Origin: an uncultured Oscillospiraceae bacterium | GTDB lineage: Bacteria; Bacillota; Clostridia; Oscillospirales; Oscillospiraceae | NCBI GenBank assembly: GCA_944385775.1 | Contig: CALWYM010000009.1 | Span: forward strand, 1-31,306 | Direction of reading: 5' to 3' | DNA length: 31,306 nt | Shown: positions 7,492-15,955 of the stretch, one piece after another | How positions within the stretch are numbered: position 1 is the first letter of the stretch | Layout: each line of letters begins with the position of its first letter | Notes under the pieces: model-generated | Told to the model about the DNA's origin: nothing | Database searches by the model: none | What the model saw: only the letters and a program-made list of their open reading frames with translations | Program-made: the position numbers and the translations under genes

Positions 7492-8658
7492 ATGCTTATT
7501 CCTGAAAAACCGAGTGAAATTATGCGGAAAATTGAAAATTATGGCTACCGCGCATACGCGGTTGGGGGCTGCGTCCGGGATACCCTGCTTGGCAGAGCCC
7601 CATGGGACTGGGACATTGCCTGCTCAGCCCCACCGGATAAAATCATGGAAATGTTTCCCCGGTCACGTCCTTCCGGCATAGTATACGGAACTGTCACCGT
7701 GTCAATAGGTAACGATGAGTTTGAAATTACCACATTTAGAAAAGAAGGTGAATACACAAATGGTCGAAAGCCCGATTCTGTCAGCTTCGTGGCAGCTGTT
7801 GAGGAGGACCTGTGCCGCAGGGATTTTACGGTAAACGCCATGGCTGCCGATATAAATGGTACAATTACAGACCCTTTCGGCGGCATAGACGATATTGAAA
7901 GAAAACTTATCCGCTGTGTTGGCAATCCTGAAAAACGCTTTAGGGAGGACGCACTGAGAATGTTCCGCGCAGTCCGATTCTCCGCCTGCCTGGGTTTTAA
8001 TATTGAGGAGAATACCGTAAAGGGTATTCTGTCAGAATGTTCCGGTGCCCTGCTCCTGTCACCGGAAAGAATTGGCGGAGAGCTTACTAAAATTATATCC
8101 TCAGTAAGACCGGATTATGTGGGTAAAGCCGCAAATTTTCATCTTCTTGACCATATTATCGGAAACGCACGACCTGATGTGTCTAATCTTTATCTTATTG
8201 AAACGGGTGAAAATCGCATAGCATGCTACTGTGCCATGGTAATTTTACACGGCGGTGACTTTGACAGTCTGTCACAGGGTCTGTCCCTTACCCACAATAT
8301 TAAACGAAAGATATACACTTTAAATAAGATATTCTCCGAAAAACTGACTCCCTTTGAGGTGGGCTTTACCTACGGAATTGACGGACTTCGTCTTTACACG
8401 GATATGCTAAATGCCATGGGCGATTTTGATAAAGCTAAGAGGACCTTACTTCTGATGCGCGAGAAAAAGTTCATCACGCCAAGGGATCTTAACCTTAGAG
8501 GCGACGAGCTTGTAGGTATGGGCTTTAAAGGTGAGGAAATCGGAAATGCACTTAAAATTCTCTGTCACGCCGTTTCAACCGGCATTGTTGAAAATAGCCG
8601 CGAAAAGCTGACCGAGTACATTAATACCAATTATAAATGCGTAAACAGTCAGAATTAA
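7492..8658 (+). CDS. cca: CCA-adding tRNA nucleotidyltransferase / poly(A) polymerase family
   Basis: This class II nucleotidyltransferase adds or repairs the 3' CCA end of tRNAs. The head domain carries AYAVGGCVRD (21-30), the catalytic DWD (Asp39 and Asp41) and the RRDFTVNAMA motif (109-118); the neck motif REDALRMFRAVRFSA follows. At 388 residues the protein is close to the shorter Firmicutes enzymes and no C-terminal HD domain is evident. ATG 7492 has AGAGGTG seven bases upstream. It is transcribed alone, divergently from murC, and ends at a stem-loop shared with the convergent spoIIID. A poly(A) polymerase or a split A-adding enzyme cannot be excluded, but a single cca is the simplest reading. 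Confidence 0.9.
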   Translation: MLIPEKPSEIMRKIENYGYRAYAVGGCVRDTLLGRAPWDWDIACSAPPDKIMEMFPRSRPSGIVYGTVTVSIGNDEFEITTFRKEGEYTNGRKPDSVSFVAAVEEDLCRRDFTVNAMAADINGTITDPFGGIDDIERKLIRCVGNPEKRFREDALRMFRAVRFSACLGFNIEENTVKGILSECSGALLLSPERIGGELTKIISSVRPDYVGKAANFHLLDHIIGNARPDVSNLYLIETGENRIACYCAMVILHGGDFDSLSQGLSLTHNIKRKIYTLNKIFSEKLTPFEVGFTYGIDGLRLYTDMLNAMGDFDKAKRTLLLMREKKFITPRDLNLRGDELVGMGFKGEEIGNALKILCHAVSTGIVENSREKLTEYINTNYKCVNSQN

Positions 8659-8749
8659 CCCCATATCATTTCAGCATAAATGTACCCTTATCTAATACTT
8701 GCAGCAATTTGACTGCTTTTCTTTGTGTCAGTAGACTTTTGTTTATTTT

Positions 8750-8815
8750 AAGGAGGACTGACCGGAAAAAATTCCAGTCAGTCCTCCTTGTTTATGCTGC
8801 TTTTATTTTTTCCCC
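8750..8815 (+). terminator. terminator after cca
   Basis: AAGGAGGACTGAC (8750-8762) pairs perfectly with GTCAGTCCTCCTT (8777-8789). The downstream plus strand is T-rich but interrupted (TTGTTTATGCTGC then TTTTATTTTTT). The hairpin also lies just past the convergent spoIIID stop, where the following minus-strand bases are A-rich, so a stop in that direction is less clear. The rest of the 144-base gap contains nothing else that I recognise. Confidence 0.65.
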
Positions 8816-9060
8816 ATTTTTGCATACTTTTCCCTCGTTGCCATACCGCCCCTCAAATGCCGCTGAGCTTTATTGAATTCCAGAACCTTTTTTGCGGCGT
8901 TAGCCAGAGTAATATTATATTGAGGTAAACGTTCCACAATATCTTTATGTACAGTGCTTTTGGATACTCCAAATACCTTTGCGGCACTGCGGACAGTAGC
9001 TTTGTTCTCAATTATATACTCTGCCAAACGGCAGGCTCTTTCCTCCATAGTTTCGTTCAA
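8803..9060 (-). CDS. spoIIID: sporulation transcriptional regulator SpoIIID
   Basis: SpoIIID is a small DNA-binding protein that activates and represses mother-cell genes between the sigma-E and sigma-K stages of endospore formation. The 85 residues match the family along their length: a helix-turn-helix at about 24-42 (RSAAKVFGVSKSTVHKDI), then RLPQYN and the basic QRHLRGGMATREKY tail. The start codon is TTG (9060-9058), with GAGGGGTGAT just upstream; homologues begin at this MNE position. The Shine-Dalgarno bases fall in the 3' arm of a hairpin at 9069-9118. Its presence is the strongest evidence that the organism forms spores. Confidence 0.95.
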   Translation of the reverse strand: MNETMEERACRLAEYIIENKATVRSAAKVFGVSKSTVHKDIVERLPQYNITLANAAKKVLEFNKAQRHLRGGMATREKYAKMGKK

Positions 9061-9068
9061 ACTTAATC

Positions 9069-9118
9069 ACCCCTCGGCACTTCACTATATCAATACAATA
9101 TGCAAAGAGCCGAGGGGT
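9069..9118 (-). promoter_or_regulatory. hairpin covering the spoIIID ribosome binding site
   Basis: ACCCCTCGGC (9069-9078) pairs perfectly with GCCGAGGGGT (9109-9118) around a 30-base loop. On the minus strand the arm nearer the gene contains the AGGGGT of the spoIIID Shine-Dalgarno sequence. The loop includes GCATATTGTATTGATATAG, which could itself hold promoter elements: a weak sigma-E-like candidate is TAATAAA, 15 bases, CATATTGT. A transcript starting inside the loop would not form the hairpin, while read-through RNA from the LysR gene would. Confidence 0.55.
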
Positions 9119-9169
9119 TTATTACCTGCATTTGTTACTTTCTCTAATAAGTAACCGAGTATTGTCCGA

Positions 9170-10069
9170 TTAATTTTCCATTTCCTTTTTATATTCGGCA
9201 AAAAACTGCCAGAACGCCTGACAGACCGGTGTATCAAGACCTCCTTCCGGGTGGACAAGGGCGATTTTGCTTTGAAGCAGCGGAGAGGATATTTTTCTCA
9301 CTAAAAGTCCTTCCAGTCTAGCCGCTTCCTCCATGGAATCGGGAACAAGCGCAACTCCCAGTCCTTCCTTTGCTATGGTCACGCCTGTTCTGGCACAATC
9401 AGTCAGCGCAATGGTTTTATATGAAATCCCTTTTAGCATAAACGCTTCTTCCACAAGCTTTTCCCATCTTCTGTATACTATAAGTGGTTTATCAGACAAA
9501 AAATCAACCGTAAGTCTATCGCCTTTTTCGCCTGTGTCTGAAAGGTCAAAGTATTTCTTGTTCCATACTGCCAGCATATCACCCCTTGGAAGCTCCTGAC
9601 TTACAAGGGCATGGGTCGGATATGGGGTCCTTACAAGAGCAAGGTCAAACTGCCTACTTTTAAGCCGGGCAAGAAGCTCATATGTGTTGGCCTCAAACAG
9701 CTCATAGCTTACTCCCGGATATTTTCTTGAAAAGGGGGAAATAAACTTTCTGACTGCCATCTCGCTTACGCTGGATACCAGTCCTATTCTCAGTGTCCCT
9801 GAATTAACATGACGGCACTCCTTTACCGCCTGTCCAACTCCCTTTGCCATGGCTAAAAGCGTTATACCTCGTTCATATAATATTCTTCCCTCCTGTGTAA
9901 GCTCCAGAGGCTTTGAGCTTCTGACAAACAGTGGACAGCCAAGCTCTTCCTCCAAAAGCTGCATCTGCTTTGATACAGGAGGCTGAGTCATACCCAGTCT
10001 TTTTGCTGCCCTGTTTATGCTCCCCTCCTCCACAATAGCTGTAAAATACTCTATCTGCTTTAAATCCAT
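9170..10069 (-). CDS. LysR family transcriptional regulator
   Basis: The 299 residues have the standard LysR layout: a winged helix-turn-helix at residues 1-60 (MDLKQIEYFTAIVEEGSINRA at the start, then RLGMTQPPVSKQMQLLEEELG) and an effector-binding periplasmic-protein-like domain from about 90 (GTLRIGLVSSVSE onward). The ligand cannot be predicted. It is divergent from a two-gene ABC exporter, and the 114-base gap between them contains overlapping promoters and a palindrome with the LysR T-N11-A pattern, so it very probably regulates the exporter and itself. The ribosome binding site is weak (AAGGCGGA). Confidence 0.92.
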   Translation of the reverse strand: MDLKQIEYFTAIVEEGSINRAAKRLGMTQPPVSKQMQLLEEELGCPLFVRSSKPLELTQEGRILYERGITLLAMAKGVGQAVKECRHVNSGTLRIGLVSSVSEMAVRKFISPFSRKYPGVSYELFEANTYELLARLKSRQFDLALVRTPYPTHALVSQELPRGDMLAVWNKKYFDLSDTGEKGDRLTVDFLSDKPLIVYRRWEKLVEEAFMLKGISYKTIALTDCARTGVTIAKEGLGVALVPDSMEEAARLEGLLVRKISSPLLQSKIALVHPEGGLDTPVCQAFWQFFAEYKKEMEN

Positions 10070-10107
10070 TTTCTGTTTCCGCCTTATATTTTTTTCGTAT
10101 ATGTCCT

Positions 10108-10136
10108 ATTGTAATATAATGAATTGAATATATCAA
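10108..10136 (-). promoter_or_regulatory. sigma-A promoter of the LysR gene
   Basis: On the minus strand TTGATA (10136-10131), a 17-base spacer and TACAAT (10113-10108). The -35 lies in the right half of the TTGA-N5-TCAA palindrome. Confidence 0.75.
10124..10136. promoter_or_regulatory. probable LysR operator (T-N11-A palindrome)
   Basis: TTGAATATATCAA is a TTGA-N5-TCAA dyad that fits the T-N11-A half-site rule of LysR proteins. Its left half is the exporter -35 box and its right half is the -35 box of the LysR gene. A bound regulator would therefore control both promoters. Confidence 0.6.
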
Positions 10137-10152
10137 CTATATATGCTAGAAT
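10124..10152 (+). promoter_or_regulatory. sigma-A promoter of the ABC exporter operon
   Basis: TTGAAT (10124-10129), a 17-base spacer and TAGAAT (10147-10152). The predicted start near 10159 is about 25 bases ahead of the TTG start codon. Confidence 0.75.
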
Positions 10153-10183
10153 ACATCCATGTGATTTTTAAGAGGTGAACATT

Positions 10184-11923
10184 TTGAAAAGCAACGAAGA
10201 CACCCGTTTGTTAAGTTTTTTTAAGGGTTTTGGGAAACAGAGCATATTAGCCCCCCTGTTTAAGTTATTAGAGGCGCTTTTTGACCTGTTGGTCCCACTT
10301 GTAGTGGCGGATATTATCAATAATGGAATTGCCGCCGGAGACGCAGATTATATTCTGAAAAAATCAATGGTTCTTATAATGCTCGGAGTTATCGGTCTTG
10401 CCTGTTCGCTGACAGCCCAGTGGTTTGCGGCTCAGGCTGCTCTTGGCGTCTCCTGCGCAATGCGCCTTAGTCTATTCGCCCATATACAATACCTTGATTT
10501 TTCTCAAATTGACGCTCTTGGAGGCAGTACCCTTATAACAAGGCTGACAAGTGACATAAACCAGGTACAAAGCGGCGTAAATATGTTTCTGAGGCTTTTT
10601 CTCCGCTCACCTTTTATCGTCTTTGGAAGCGTAATTATGGCATTTACCATTGACAAAAGGGTCGCAATGGTTTTTCTTGCCGCAGTGCCGGTTCTTCTTG
10701 TGATAGTTTTCGGAATAATGGTGATAACAAACCCCATGTACCGCAAAACCCAAAACCAGCTTGATAGGGTCCTTGGTCTTACAAGGGAGAACCTTACCGG
10801 CGTCAGAGTTGTAAGAGCATTCCGGCATGAGGAGCAGGAAGTCTCCCAGTTTAAAGATGAGAACAACCGCCTCACCTCCTCCCAGCTCAAGGTTGGGCGT
10901 GTTTCCGCACTTATGAATCCTCTGACATACGCAGTTGTAAACCTGGCGCTGATTGCCATTTTGTCTGCCGGCGCAAAGCAGGTCAATTCCGGCATACTTC
11001 TCAGCGGCGACGTCTATGCTCTTGTAAACTACATGAGTCAGATTTTGGTAGAGCTTGTTAAAATGGCAAATACCATTGTTTTGACCTCCAAAGCTCTTGC
11101 CTGCGCCGGAAGAGTCCAGTCCATACTGAAGCTTAAACCCGAGATGACCTTTCCAGAAACATCTCCTGAGGAAAAGGGCGACTGTTCCATTGCCTTTAAA
11201 AATGTAAGCCTTGCCTATGAAAACGCAGAGGGCGAAAGTCTTTCCGGAATTAATTTCTCAGTACGAAAAGGCGAAACACTGGGAATTATAGGTGGTACAG
11301 GTTCCGGCAAATCCAGCGTTGTAAATCTTATACCGAGATTTTACGATCCGACAGCCGGTACTGTGGAGCTTTTCGGAAATAATGCTTCAAGCTACCCCCA
11401 GTCAGACCTTCACAAAAAGGTGAAAATCGTTATGCAGCGGGCAATGCTCTTTTCAGGAACTATCCGGTCAAACCTGCTATGGGGAAATGACTCCGCTACT
11501 GATGATGAGCTCTGGCAGGCGCTGGAAACAGCTCAGGCCGCTGAATTTGTCCGCAGCAGACCAAAGGGACTTGACGACATTGTGGAACAGGGCGGTCGAA
11601 ACCTTTCAGGCGGTCAGCGTCAGCGGCTTACAATAGCCAGGGCACTTGTGGGAAAACCTGAAATACTTATTCTTGATGACAGTGCAAGCGCTCTGGATTA
11701 TGCCACAGACGCATCTCTCAGAAAAGCAATCGCCGCACTGCCGGGAGATATGACAACGGTAATCGTCAGCCAGCGTACATCCAGCCTTCAGCACGCTGAT
11801 AAAATTCTGGTTCTGGAGGACGGCAGACAGGCAGGTCTCGGTACCCACCAGCAGCTACTTGCAACCTGCCGCGTGTATAAGGAAATCTACGACAGCCAGT
11901 TTCAGAGGGGAGTGAAAGAATAA
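10184..11923 (+). CDS. heterodimeric ABC exporter, degenerate-site subunit
   Basis: This half-transporter has six transmembrane helices (about 20-305) fused to a nucleotide-binding domain. Numbered from the TTG at 10184, Walker A GGTGSGKSS is at 370-378, the signature LSGGQ at 474-478, and Walker B LILDD ends at 498-499. The residue after Walker B is Asp499 where the catalytic Glu is normal, and the switch His is replaced by Gln530 (VSQRTS). These changes are typical of one half of asymmetric exporters such as TM287/288, BmrCD and LmrCD, which export drugs or peptides. The TTG start is preferred because AGAGGTG lies six bases before it; the in-frame GTG at 10175 lies within that site. The stop overlaps the next start (TAATG). 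Confidence 0.93.
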   Translation: MKSNEDTRLLSFFKGFGKQSILAPLFKLLEALFDLLVPLVVADIINNGIAAGDADYILKKSMVLIMLGVIGLACSLTAQWFAAQAALGVSCAMRLSLFAHIQYLDFSQIDALGGSTLITRLTSDINQVQSGVNMFLRLFLRSPFIVFGSVIMAFTIDKRVAMVFLAAVPVLLVIVFGIMVITNPMYRKTQNQLDRVLGLTRENLTGVRVVRAFRHEEQEVSQFKDENNRLTSSQLKVGRVSALMNPLTYAVVNLALIAILSAGAKQVNSGILLSGDVYALVNYMSQILVELVKMANTIVLTSKALACAGRVQSILKLKPEMTFPETSPEEKGDCSIAFKNVSLAYENAEGESLSGINFSVRKGETLGIIGGTGSGKSSVVNLIPRFYDPTAGTVELFGNNASSYPQSDLHKKVKIVMQRAMLFSGTIRSNLLWGNDSATDDELWQALETAQAAEFVRSRPKGLDDIVEQGGRNLSGGQRQRLTIARALVGKPEILILDDSASALDYATDASLRKAIAALPGDMTTVIVSQRTSSLQHADKILVLEDGRQAGLGTHQQLLATCRVYKEIYDSQFQRGVKE

Positions 11924-13707
11924 TGAAAAAAGAAAAAGCTTCTAGTATTCAGCCCTCGGGGGAAACTCTGAAACGGGTTTTAAGCTATATTAAACCATAC
12001 AGGATTAACCTTATTTTAAGCCTTCTTTTTGCGCTGCTCAGCGTTGGAACGCAGCTTGTAGTTCCTATCCTCACAGGTAGCGCTATTGACGAGATGATTG
12101 GCAAAGGGGCGGTAGACTTTGATTCCCTTGGTAAAATTCTTCTTATCATCGGCGTCTCCATTGCGGTGACAAGCCTTTCCCAGTGGGTAATGAACGAATG
12201 TAATAACCGTATGACTTTTTCCGTCAGCCGCGATATGCGCTCCGCCGCCATTGAAAAAATTCAGAAGCTGCCTTTAAGTTATCTGGACAGCCACCCGACA
12301 GGCGATCTTGTCAGCAGAGTCATTTCAGATGTGGACGTTTTTACAGACGGTCTCTTAATGGGCTTTACCCAGCTTTTTTCTGGTGTACTCACTATTATCG
12401 GAACGGTAGGCTTTATGCTTTATATAAATATTCCAATCACCATTGCGGTAATTGTAATAACGCCTTTAAGCATACTCACAGCCGGATTTATCGCCTATAA
12501 AAGCGAAAAATATTTCCGCCGCCAAAGTCAGATTCGCGGCAGCCAGACGGCTCTTATAAACGAAATGGTAGAAGGAAACCGCGTTATCAAAGCCTTCGGG
12601 CAGCAAAAAAAGGTTATTGAAAGCTTTGATGAGATTAATGAACAACTTCGCCAAACCGGTCTTCGCGCAGTATTTTATTCAAGCATTACAAACCCTGTAA
12701 CCCGTTTTGTAAACAGCATGGTCTATGCCGCAGTTACCATTACAGGCGCGTTTTCCGCTATAAAGGGAGGAATTTCCATTGGTCAGCTCTCCAGTTTTTT
12801 AAGCTACGCGAATCAATACACAAAGCCCTTTAACGAGATTTCCGGCGTTGTTACGGAGCTTCAAAATGCATTGACCTGCGCCAGCCGTCTTTTCCAGCTG
12901 CTGGACGAAAAGGAGGAGATACCGGACAGCCCCGATGCCATATCCCTCTCTCCCGAAGACGTAACAGGACAGGTGGAGATAAAAAACGTAAACTTCTCCT
13001 ACTCTCCAGAAAGACCTCTTATAGAGAATATGAACCTTACCGTAAAGCCGGGTCAGCACATTGCCATAGTCGGACCGACCGGCTGCGGAAAGACCACCCT
13101 GATAAATCTTCTTATGCGTTTTTATGACGTAAATTCCGGTTCTATATCCATTTCGGGGCATGAGATTAAAAATCTCACAAGGTCGTCTCTCAGAAGCGCT
13201 TACGGCATGGTGCTTCAGGACACTTGGCTAAAGCGTGGTACAATCCGTGAAAATATCGCCTACGGAAAGCCTGACGCGACCATGGAGGAAATTGTGGAAG
13301 CTGCAAAGCGCGCCCACGCTCACAGCTTTATAACACGTCTTCCTGGCCGCTACGACAGCATTGTCACTGAGGACGGCGGCAACCTGAGTCAGGGACAAAA
13401 GCAGCTTTTATGTATTGCAAGAGTTATGCTTTACCTGCCTCCTATGCTTATTCTTGATGAGGCAACAAGCTCCATTGATACAAGAACGGAGCTTCAAATC
13501 CAGGACGCTTTCGGGCACATGATGGCAGGTCGCACAAGCTTTATTGTGGCACACCGCCTCTCCACCATACGAGAAGCCGACATGATACTCGTCATGAAAG
13601 ACGGTCACATAATCGAGCATGGCACTCACGAAAGCCTGCTTGCTCTGGGCGGCTTCTACCACACACTGTATAACAGCCAGTTTGAAAATGCCGACGGAGC
13701 GGAGTAG
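11923..13707 (+). CDS. heterodimeric ABC exporter, catalytic-site subunit
   Basis: This is the second half-transporter, 594 residues, with six transmembrane helices and a nucleotide-binding domain. Walker A GPTGCGKTT is at 384-392, the signature at 488-492 reads LSQGQ instead of LSGGQ, and Walker B has the normal catalytic Glu513 (ILDEATSSID) and switch His544 (VAHRLST). Its altered signature would face the altered Walker B of the first subunit, forming the degenerate ATP site, while the second site stays consensus. It is translationally coupled to the first subunit by TAATG. Substrate unknown; multidrug or peptide export is the family expectation. A GNAT acetyltransferase gene follows after one base. 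Confidence 0.93.
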   Translation: MKKEKASSIQPSGETLKRVLSYIKPYRINLILSLLFALLSVGTQLVVPILTGSAIDEMIGKGAVDFDSLGKILLIIGVSIAVTSLSQWVMNECNNRMTFSVSRDMRSAAIEKIQKLPLSYLDSHPTGDLVSRVISDVDVFTDGLLMGFTQLFSGVLTIIGTVGFMLYINIPITIAVIVITPLSILTAGFIAYKSEKYFRRQSQIRGSQTALINEMVEGNRVIKAFGQQKKVIESFDEINEQLRQTGLRAVFYSSITNPVTRFVNSMVYAAVTITGAFSAIKGGISIGQLSSFLSYANQYTKPFNEISGVVTELQNALTCASRLFQLLDEKEEIPDSPDAISLSPEDVTGQVEIKNVNFSYSPERPLIENMNLTVKPGQHIAIVGPTGCGKTTLINLLMRFYDVNSGSISISGHEIKNLTRSSLRSAYGMVLQDTWLKRGTIRENIAYGKPDATMEEIVEAAKRAHAHSFITRLPGRYDSIVTEDGGNLSQGQKQLLCIARVMLYLPPMLILDEATSSIDTRTELQIQDAFGHMMAGRTSFIVAHRLSTIREADMILVMKDGHIIEHGTHESLLALGGFYHTLYNSQFENADGAE

Positions 13708-13708
13708 T

Positions 13709-14212
13709 ATGAATATAACACTCGTGCAATATGAAAACGAGCTGTCCTCTGCAATAGAGCTTATAAAAGGATTTTGGCAGGAGCACAGCGGATATACCCA
13801 AAGCGACGATGAGACTCTGTCTGATTTAAAAGATTGGACAAAAGAAGGGCATGTACTGTACTTTATATGCCTTGATAATGAGAAAATCGGATTTGTCCAT
13901 TTAGGCAGCAGAGGCGCTAAAACAGACTGGCTTGAAAACATTTTCGTTCTTCCCAAATATCAGGGAAAGGGTATTGGAACAGAAGCAATATCACTGGTAG
14001 AGAATGTTGTAAAAGAATATTCACAGTCTCTTTATATCGAGGCTGCCGCCAGGAATAAGGACGCAATCCGTCTTTATCGGAGAACAGGGTTTGACTGCCT
14101 TAATACAGTCACTCTGCGAAAGGATTTTCACCGTGAGGATTTTGAAAAAATCAGCTCGGAGAAAATACTTGGACTTGACTTTGATGTAAAGCGAAAGAAA
14201 ACCGAACTGTAA
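13709..14212 (+). CDS. GNAT family N-acetyltransferase
   Basis: The 167-residue protein is a single GNAT domain. The acetyl-CoA pyrophosphate loop is QGKGIG (85-90) after the strand IFVLPKY, and the C-terminal motif is NKDAIRLYRRTGF. The acceptor is unknown. ATG 13709 begins one base after the exporter stop codon and has GGAG just upstream, so it is the third gene of the exporter operon. A role in modifying the exported compound, or in resistance to it, is possible but not shown. The terminator hairpin overlaps its last codons. An upstream extension of the frame lies within the exporter gene and has no start signal. Confidence 0.9.
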   Translation: MNITLVQYENELSSAIELIKGFWQEHSGYTQSDDETLSDLKDWTKEGHVLYFICLDNEKIGFVHLGSRGAKTDWLENIFVLPKYQGKGIGTEAISLVENVVKEYSQSLYIEAAARNKDAIRLYRRTGFDCLNTVTLRKDFHREDFEKISSEKILGLDFDVKRKKTEL

Positions 14213-14236
14213 AATTACAGGTCGGTTTTTATTTTT
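14198..14236. terminator. bidirectional terminator, exporter operon / M3 peptidase
   Basis: An A-rich arm AAAACCGAaCTGTA pairs with TACAGgTCGGTTTT with one mismatch, followed by TTTTTATTTTT on the plus strand and by TTTTCTTT on the minus strand. It overlaps the stop codon of the GNAT gene and lies just past the convergent peptidase stop. Confidence 0.85.
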
Positions 14237-14242
14237 AAGAAC

Positions 14243-15946
14243 TTATTCAATTCCCGTTAAGTCAAAATCCGAAAGCCATTTTGCAGCTCTTTCGCACACT
14301 GTTTTCAGGCAGTCCTCCTCAAAGGGACTCGTAAGTCCGGCATTGCTGAGAAGCTTTGTAAAAGTCTCGCTTCCTCCCTGAACAGTATATGCCATGTATT
14401 TTTCCCACGCCTTTTCCCGGTCCTGCTGCATAATTGCCCAAAGCTCAAGGGCGACAGTCTGGGCAAGGCAGTAATCAATGTAATAAAATGGCGATGAATA
14501 TATATGGCTCTGCCTCTGCCAGCCCTCACCTTCGGAGTAGAAGGGTATTTCCCCGTCAAGCTTCATCCACGGCATATACTCACCGAGGAGCTTTTTCCAT
14601 ACGTCGTGACGTTGTCTTGGCGTCATCTCCGGTTTTTCATACACAATGTGCTGGAAATGGTCTACCATTGTTCCGTATGGAATAAAAGTTATAGCCCCTG
14701 CAAGGTGGCTGTATAGATACTTTCTCTCATCTTTACCGAAGAAATATTTGCACCAGGGCCACGCCATAAACTCCATACTCATGGAATGAACCTCGCAGGC
14801 CTCCATGCCGGGCCAGATATACTCCGCGGGTATTCTGTCTCTGTTCATATATGCGGCAAAGGCGTGACCTGCCTCATGGGTAACAACCTCAACGTCCCCC
14901 TGTGTGCCGTTAAAATTTGCGAAAATAAAGGGCACCTTATAGTCTCCGATCATGGTACAGTAACCGCCGCCCTCTTTACCCTTGGTGGAAAGCACATCCA
15001 TAAGCTCGTCAGAGAGCATAATACTAAAGAATTCACTGGTCTCCGGTGAAAGCTCATCATAAAATTTCTTTCCGGCTGCCAGAATATCCTCGGCACTACC
15101 CTGAGGTCTTGGGTTTCCGGAACGGAACATAAGGGCATTGTCGGCAAAACTCATGGGATATTCCTTGCCAAGGCGCTCAGCCTGCTTTCTGTATATGCTG
15201 TCCGCAACAGGCACAAGATATGTCCTCACTGCATGACGGAACTTTTCCACGTCCTCTTTTGTGTAGCAGTTTCTTCCCATGCGGTAATATCCCAGGGTGG
15301 TATATCCCTCATAACCCAGCTTCTTTCCCATTTTATCACGCAGCTTCGTAAGCTCGTCATAAATTGTGTCAAGCTCCTGCTGGTTATCCTTATACCACTG
15401 TCCCTCGGCTTTCCATGCCTCCAGTCTTATTTCATCATCGGCGTCCGTTTTAAATGGCGTCAGCTGTGAAAGGGTATATGTTTCTCCACGGAAAGGAATC
15501 TGAGCGGAGGCTATAAGCTTTGAATACCTGGTAGTAAGGTCATTTTCCTTTTGAAGCTCCGGAATAATCTCCGGAGAAAAGGTCTTAAGGTCAATTTCAG
15601 CATTAAGGAACATGAGAGTGCCATATTCCTTTTCAAACTCTGCTCTGAATCTGCTGTTAAGAAGTGCCTTTGTCCACCTCTGTCCGTACTCACCAAGCTC
15701 CGGAGATACCTCGTTCCAGAAATTTTCCTCTCCGTCGTAAAACTTATCCCCTGTATTAATGGAATGACGTATGGACGCAAGAGTACCCATGGTTCCGATA
15801 TGCCTGTCAAACTCCTCCATACGAAGAAAAACCTTTTTCGCTTCCTCATAGCTCTGGCTCTCTTCCAAAAGCTTTATGAGATTGTCGTACTCCTCCTTGA
15901 CCTTCTCAACATCAGGTCTTTCATATTTCATATCACAAAATTTCAT
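14243..15946 (-). CDS. M3 family oligoendopeptidase (PepF-like)
   Basis: This zinc metallopeptidase is expected to degrade short peptides in the cytoplasm. The 567 residues carry the M3 zinc site HEAGH (357-361, with His357, Glu358 and His361) and the third ligand Glu385 in ACEVHSMSMEF. The upstream VPFIFANFNG and the C-terminal region around YSSPFYYIDYCLAQ are also typical of the M3 oligoendopeptidase group. ATG 15946 has a GGAGG site five bases upstream that overlaps the stop of the amidohydrolase gene. It is the third gene of the purine-salvage operon. It may simply share the promoter; I see no direct metabolic link to the other two. Confidence 0.93.
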   Translation of the reverse strand: MKFCDMKYERPDVEKVKEEYDNLIKLLEESQSYEEAKKVFLRMEEFDRHIGTMGTLASIRHSINTGDKFYDGEENFWNEVSPELGEYGQRWTKALLNSRFRAEFEKEYGTLMFLNAEIDLKTFSPEIIPELQKENDLTTRYSKLIASAQIPFRGETYTLSQLTPFKTDADDEIRLEAWKAEGQWYKDNQQELDTIYDELTKLRDKMGKKLGYEGYTTLGYYRMGRNCYTKEDVEKFRHAVRTYLVPVADSIYRKQAERLGKEYPMSFADNALMFRSGNPRPQGSAEDILAAGKKFYDELSPETSEFFSIMLSDELMDVLSTKGKEGGGYCTMIGDYKVPFIFANFNGTQGDVEVVTHEAGHAFAAYMNRDRIPAEYIWPGMEACEVHSMSMEFMAWPWCKYFFGKDERKYLYSHLAGAITFIPYGTMVDHFQHIVYEKPEMTPRQRHDVWKKLLGEYMPWMKLDGEIPFYSEGEGWQRQSHIYSSPFYYIDYCLAQTVALELWAIMQQDREKAWEKYMAYTVQGGSETFTKLLSNAGLTSPFEEDCLKTVCERAAKWLSDFDLTGIE

Positions 15947-15955
15947 AAAATCCTC

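Noticed and set aside
8659..8802. Small gene or RNA between cca and spoIIID
   Set aside because: Apart from the terminator hairpin there is no ORF with a ribosome binding site and no recognisable RNA structure.
10504..10995. 163-codon minus-strand ORF inside the first exporter gene
   Set aside because: It is a shadow of a well-supported coding frame, with no recognisable domain or start signal.
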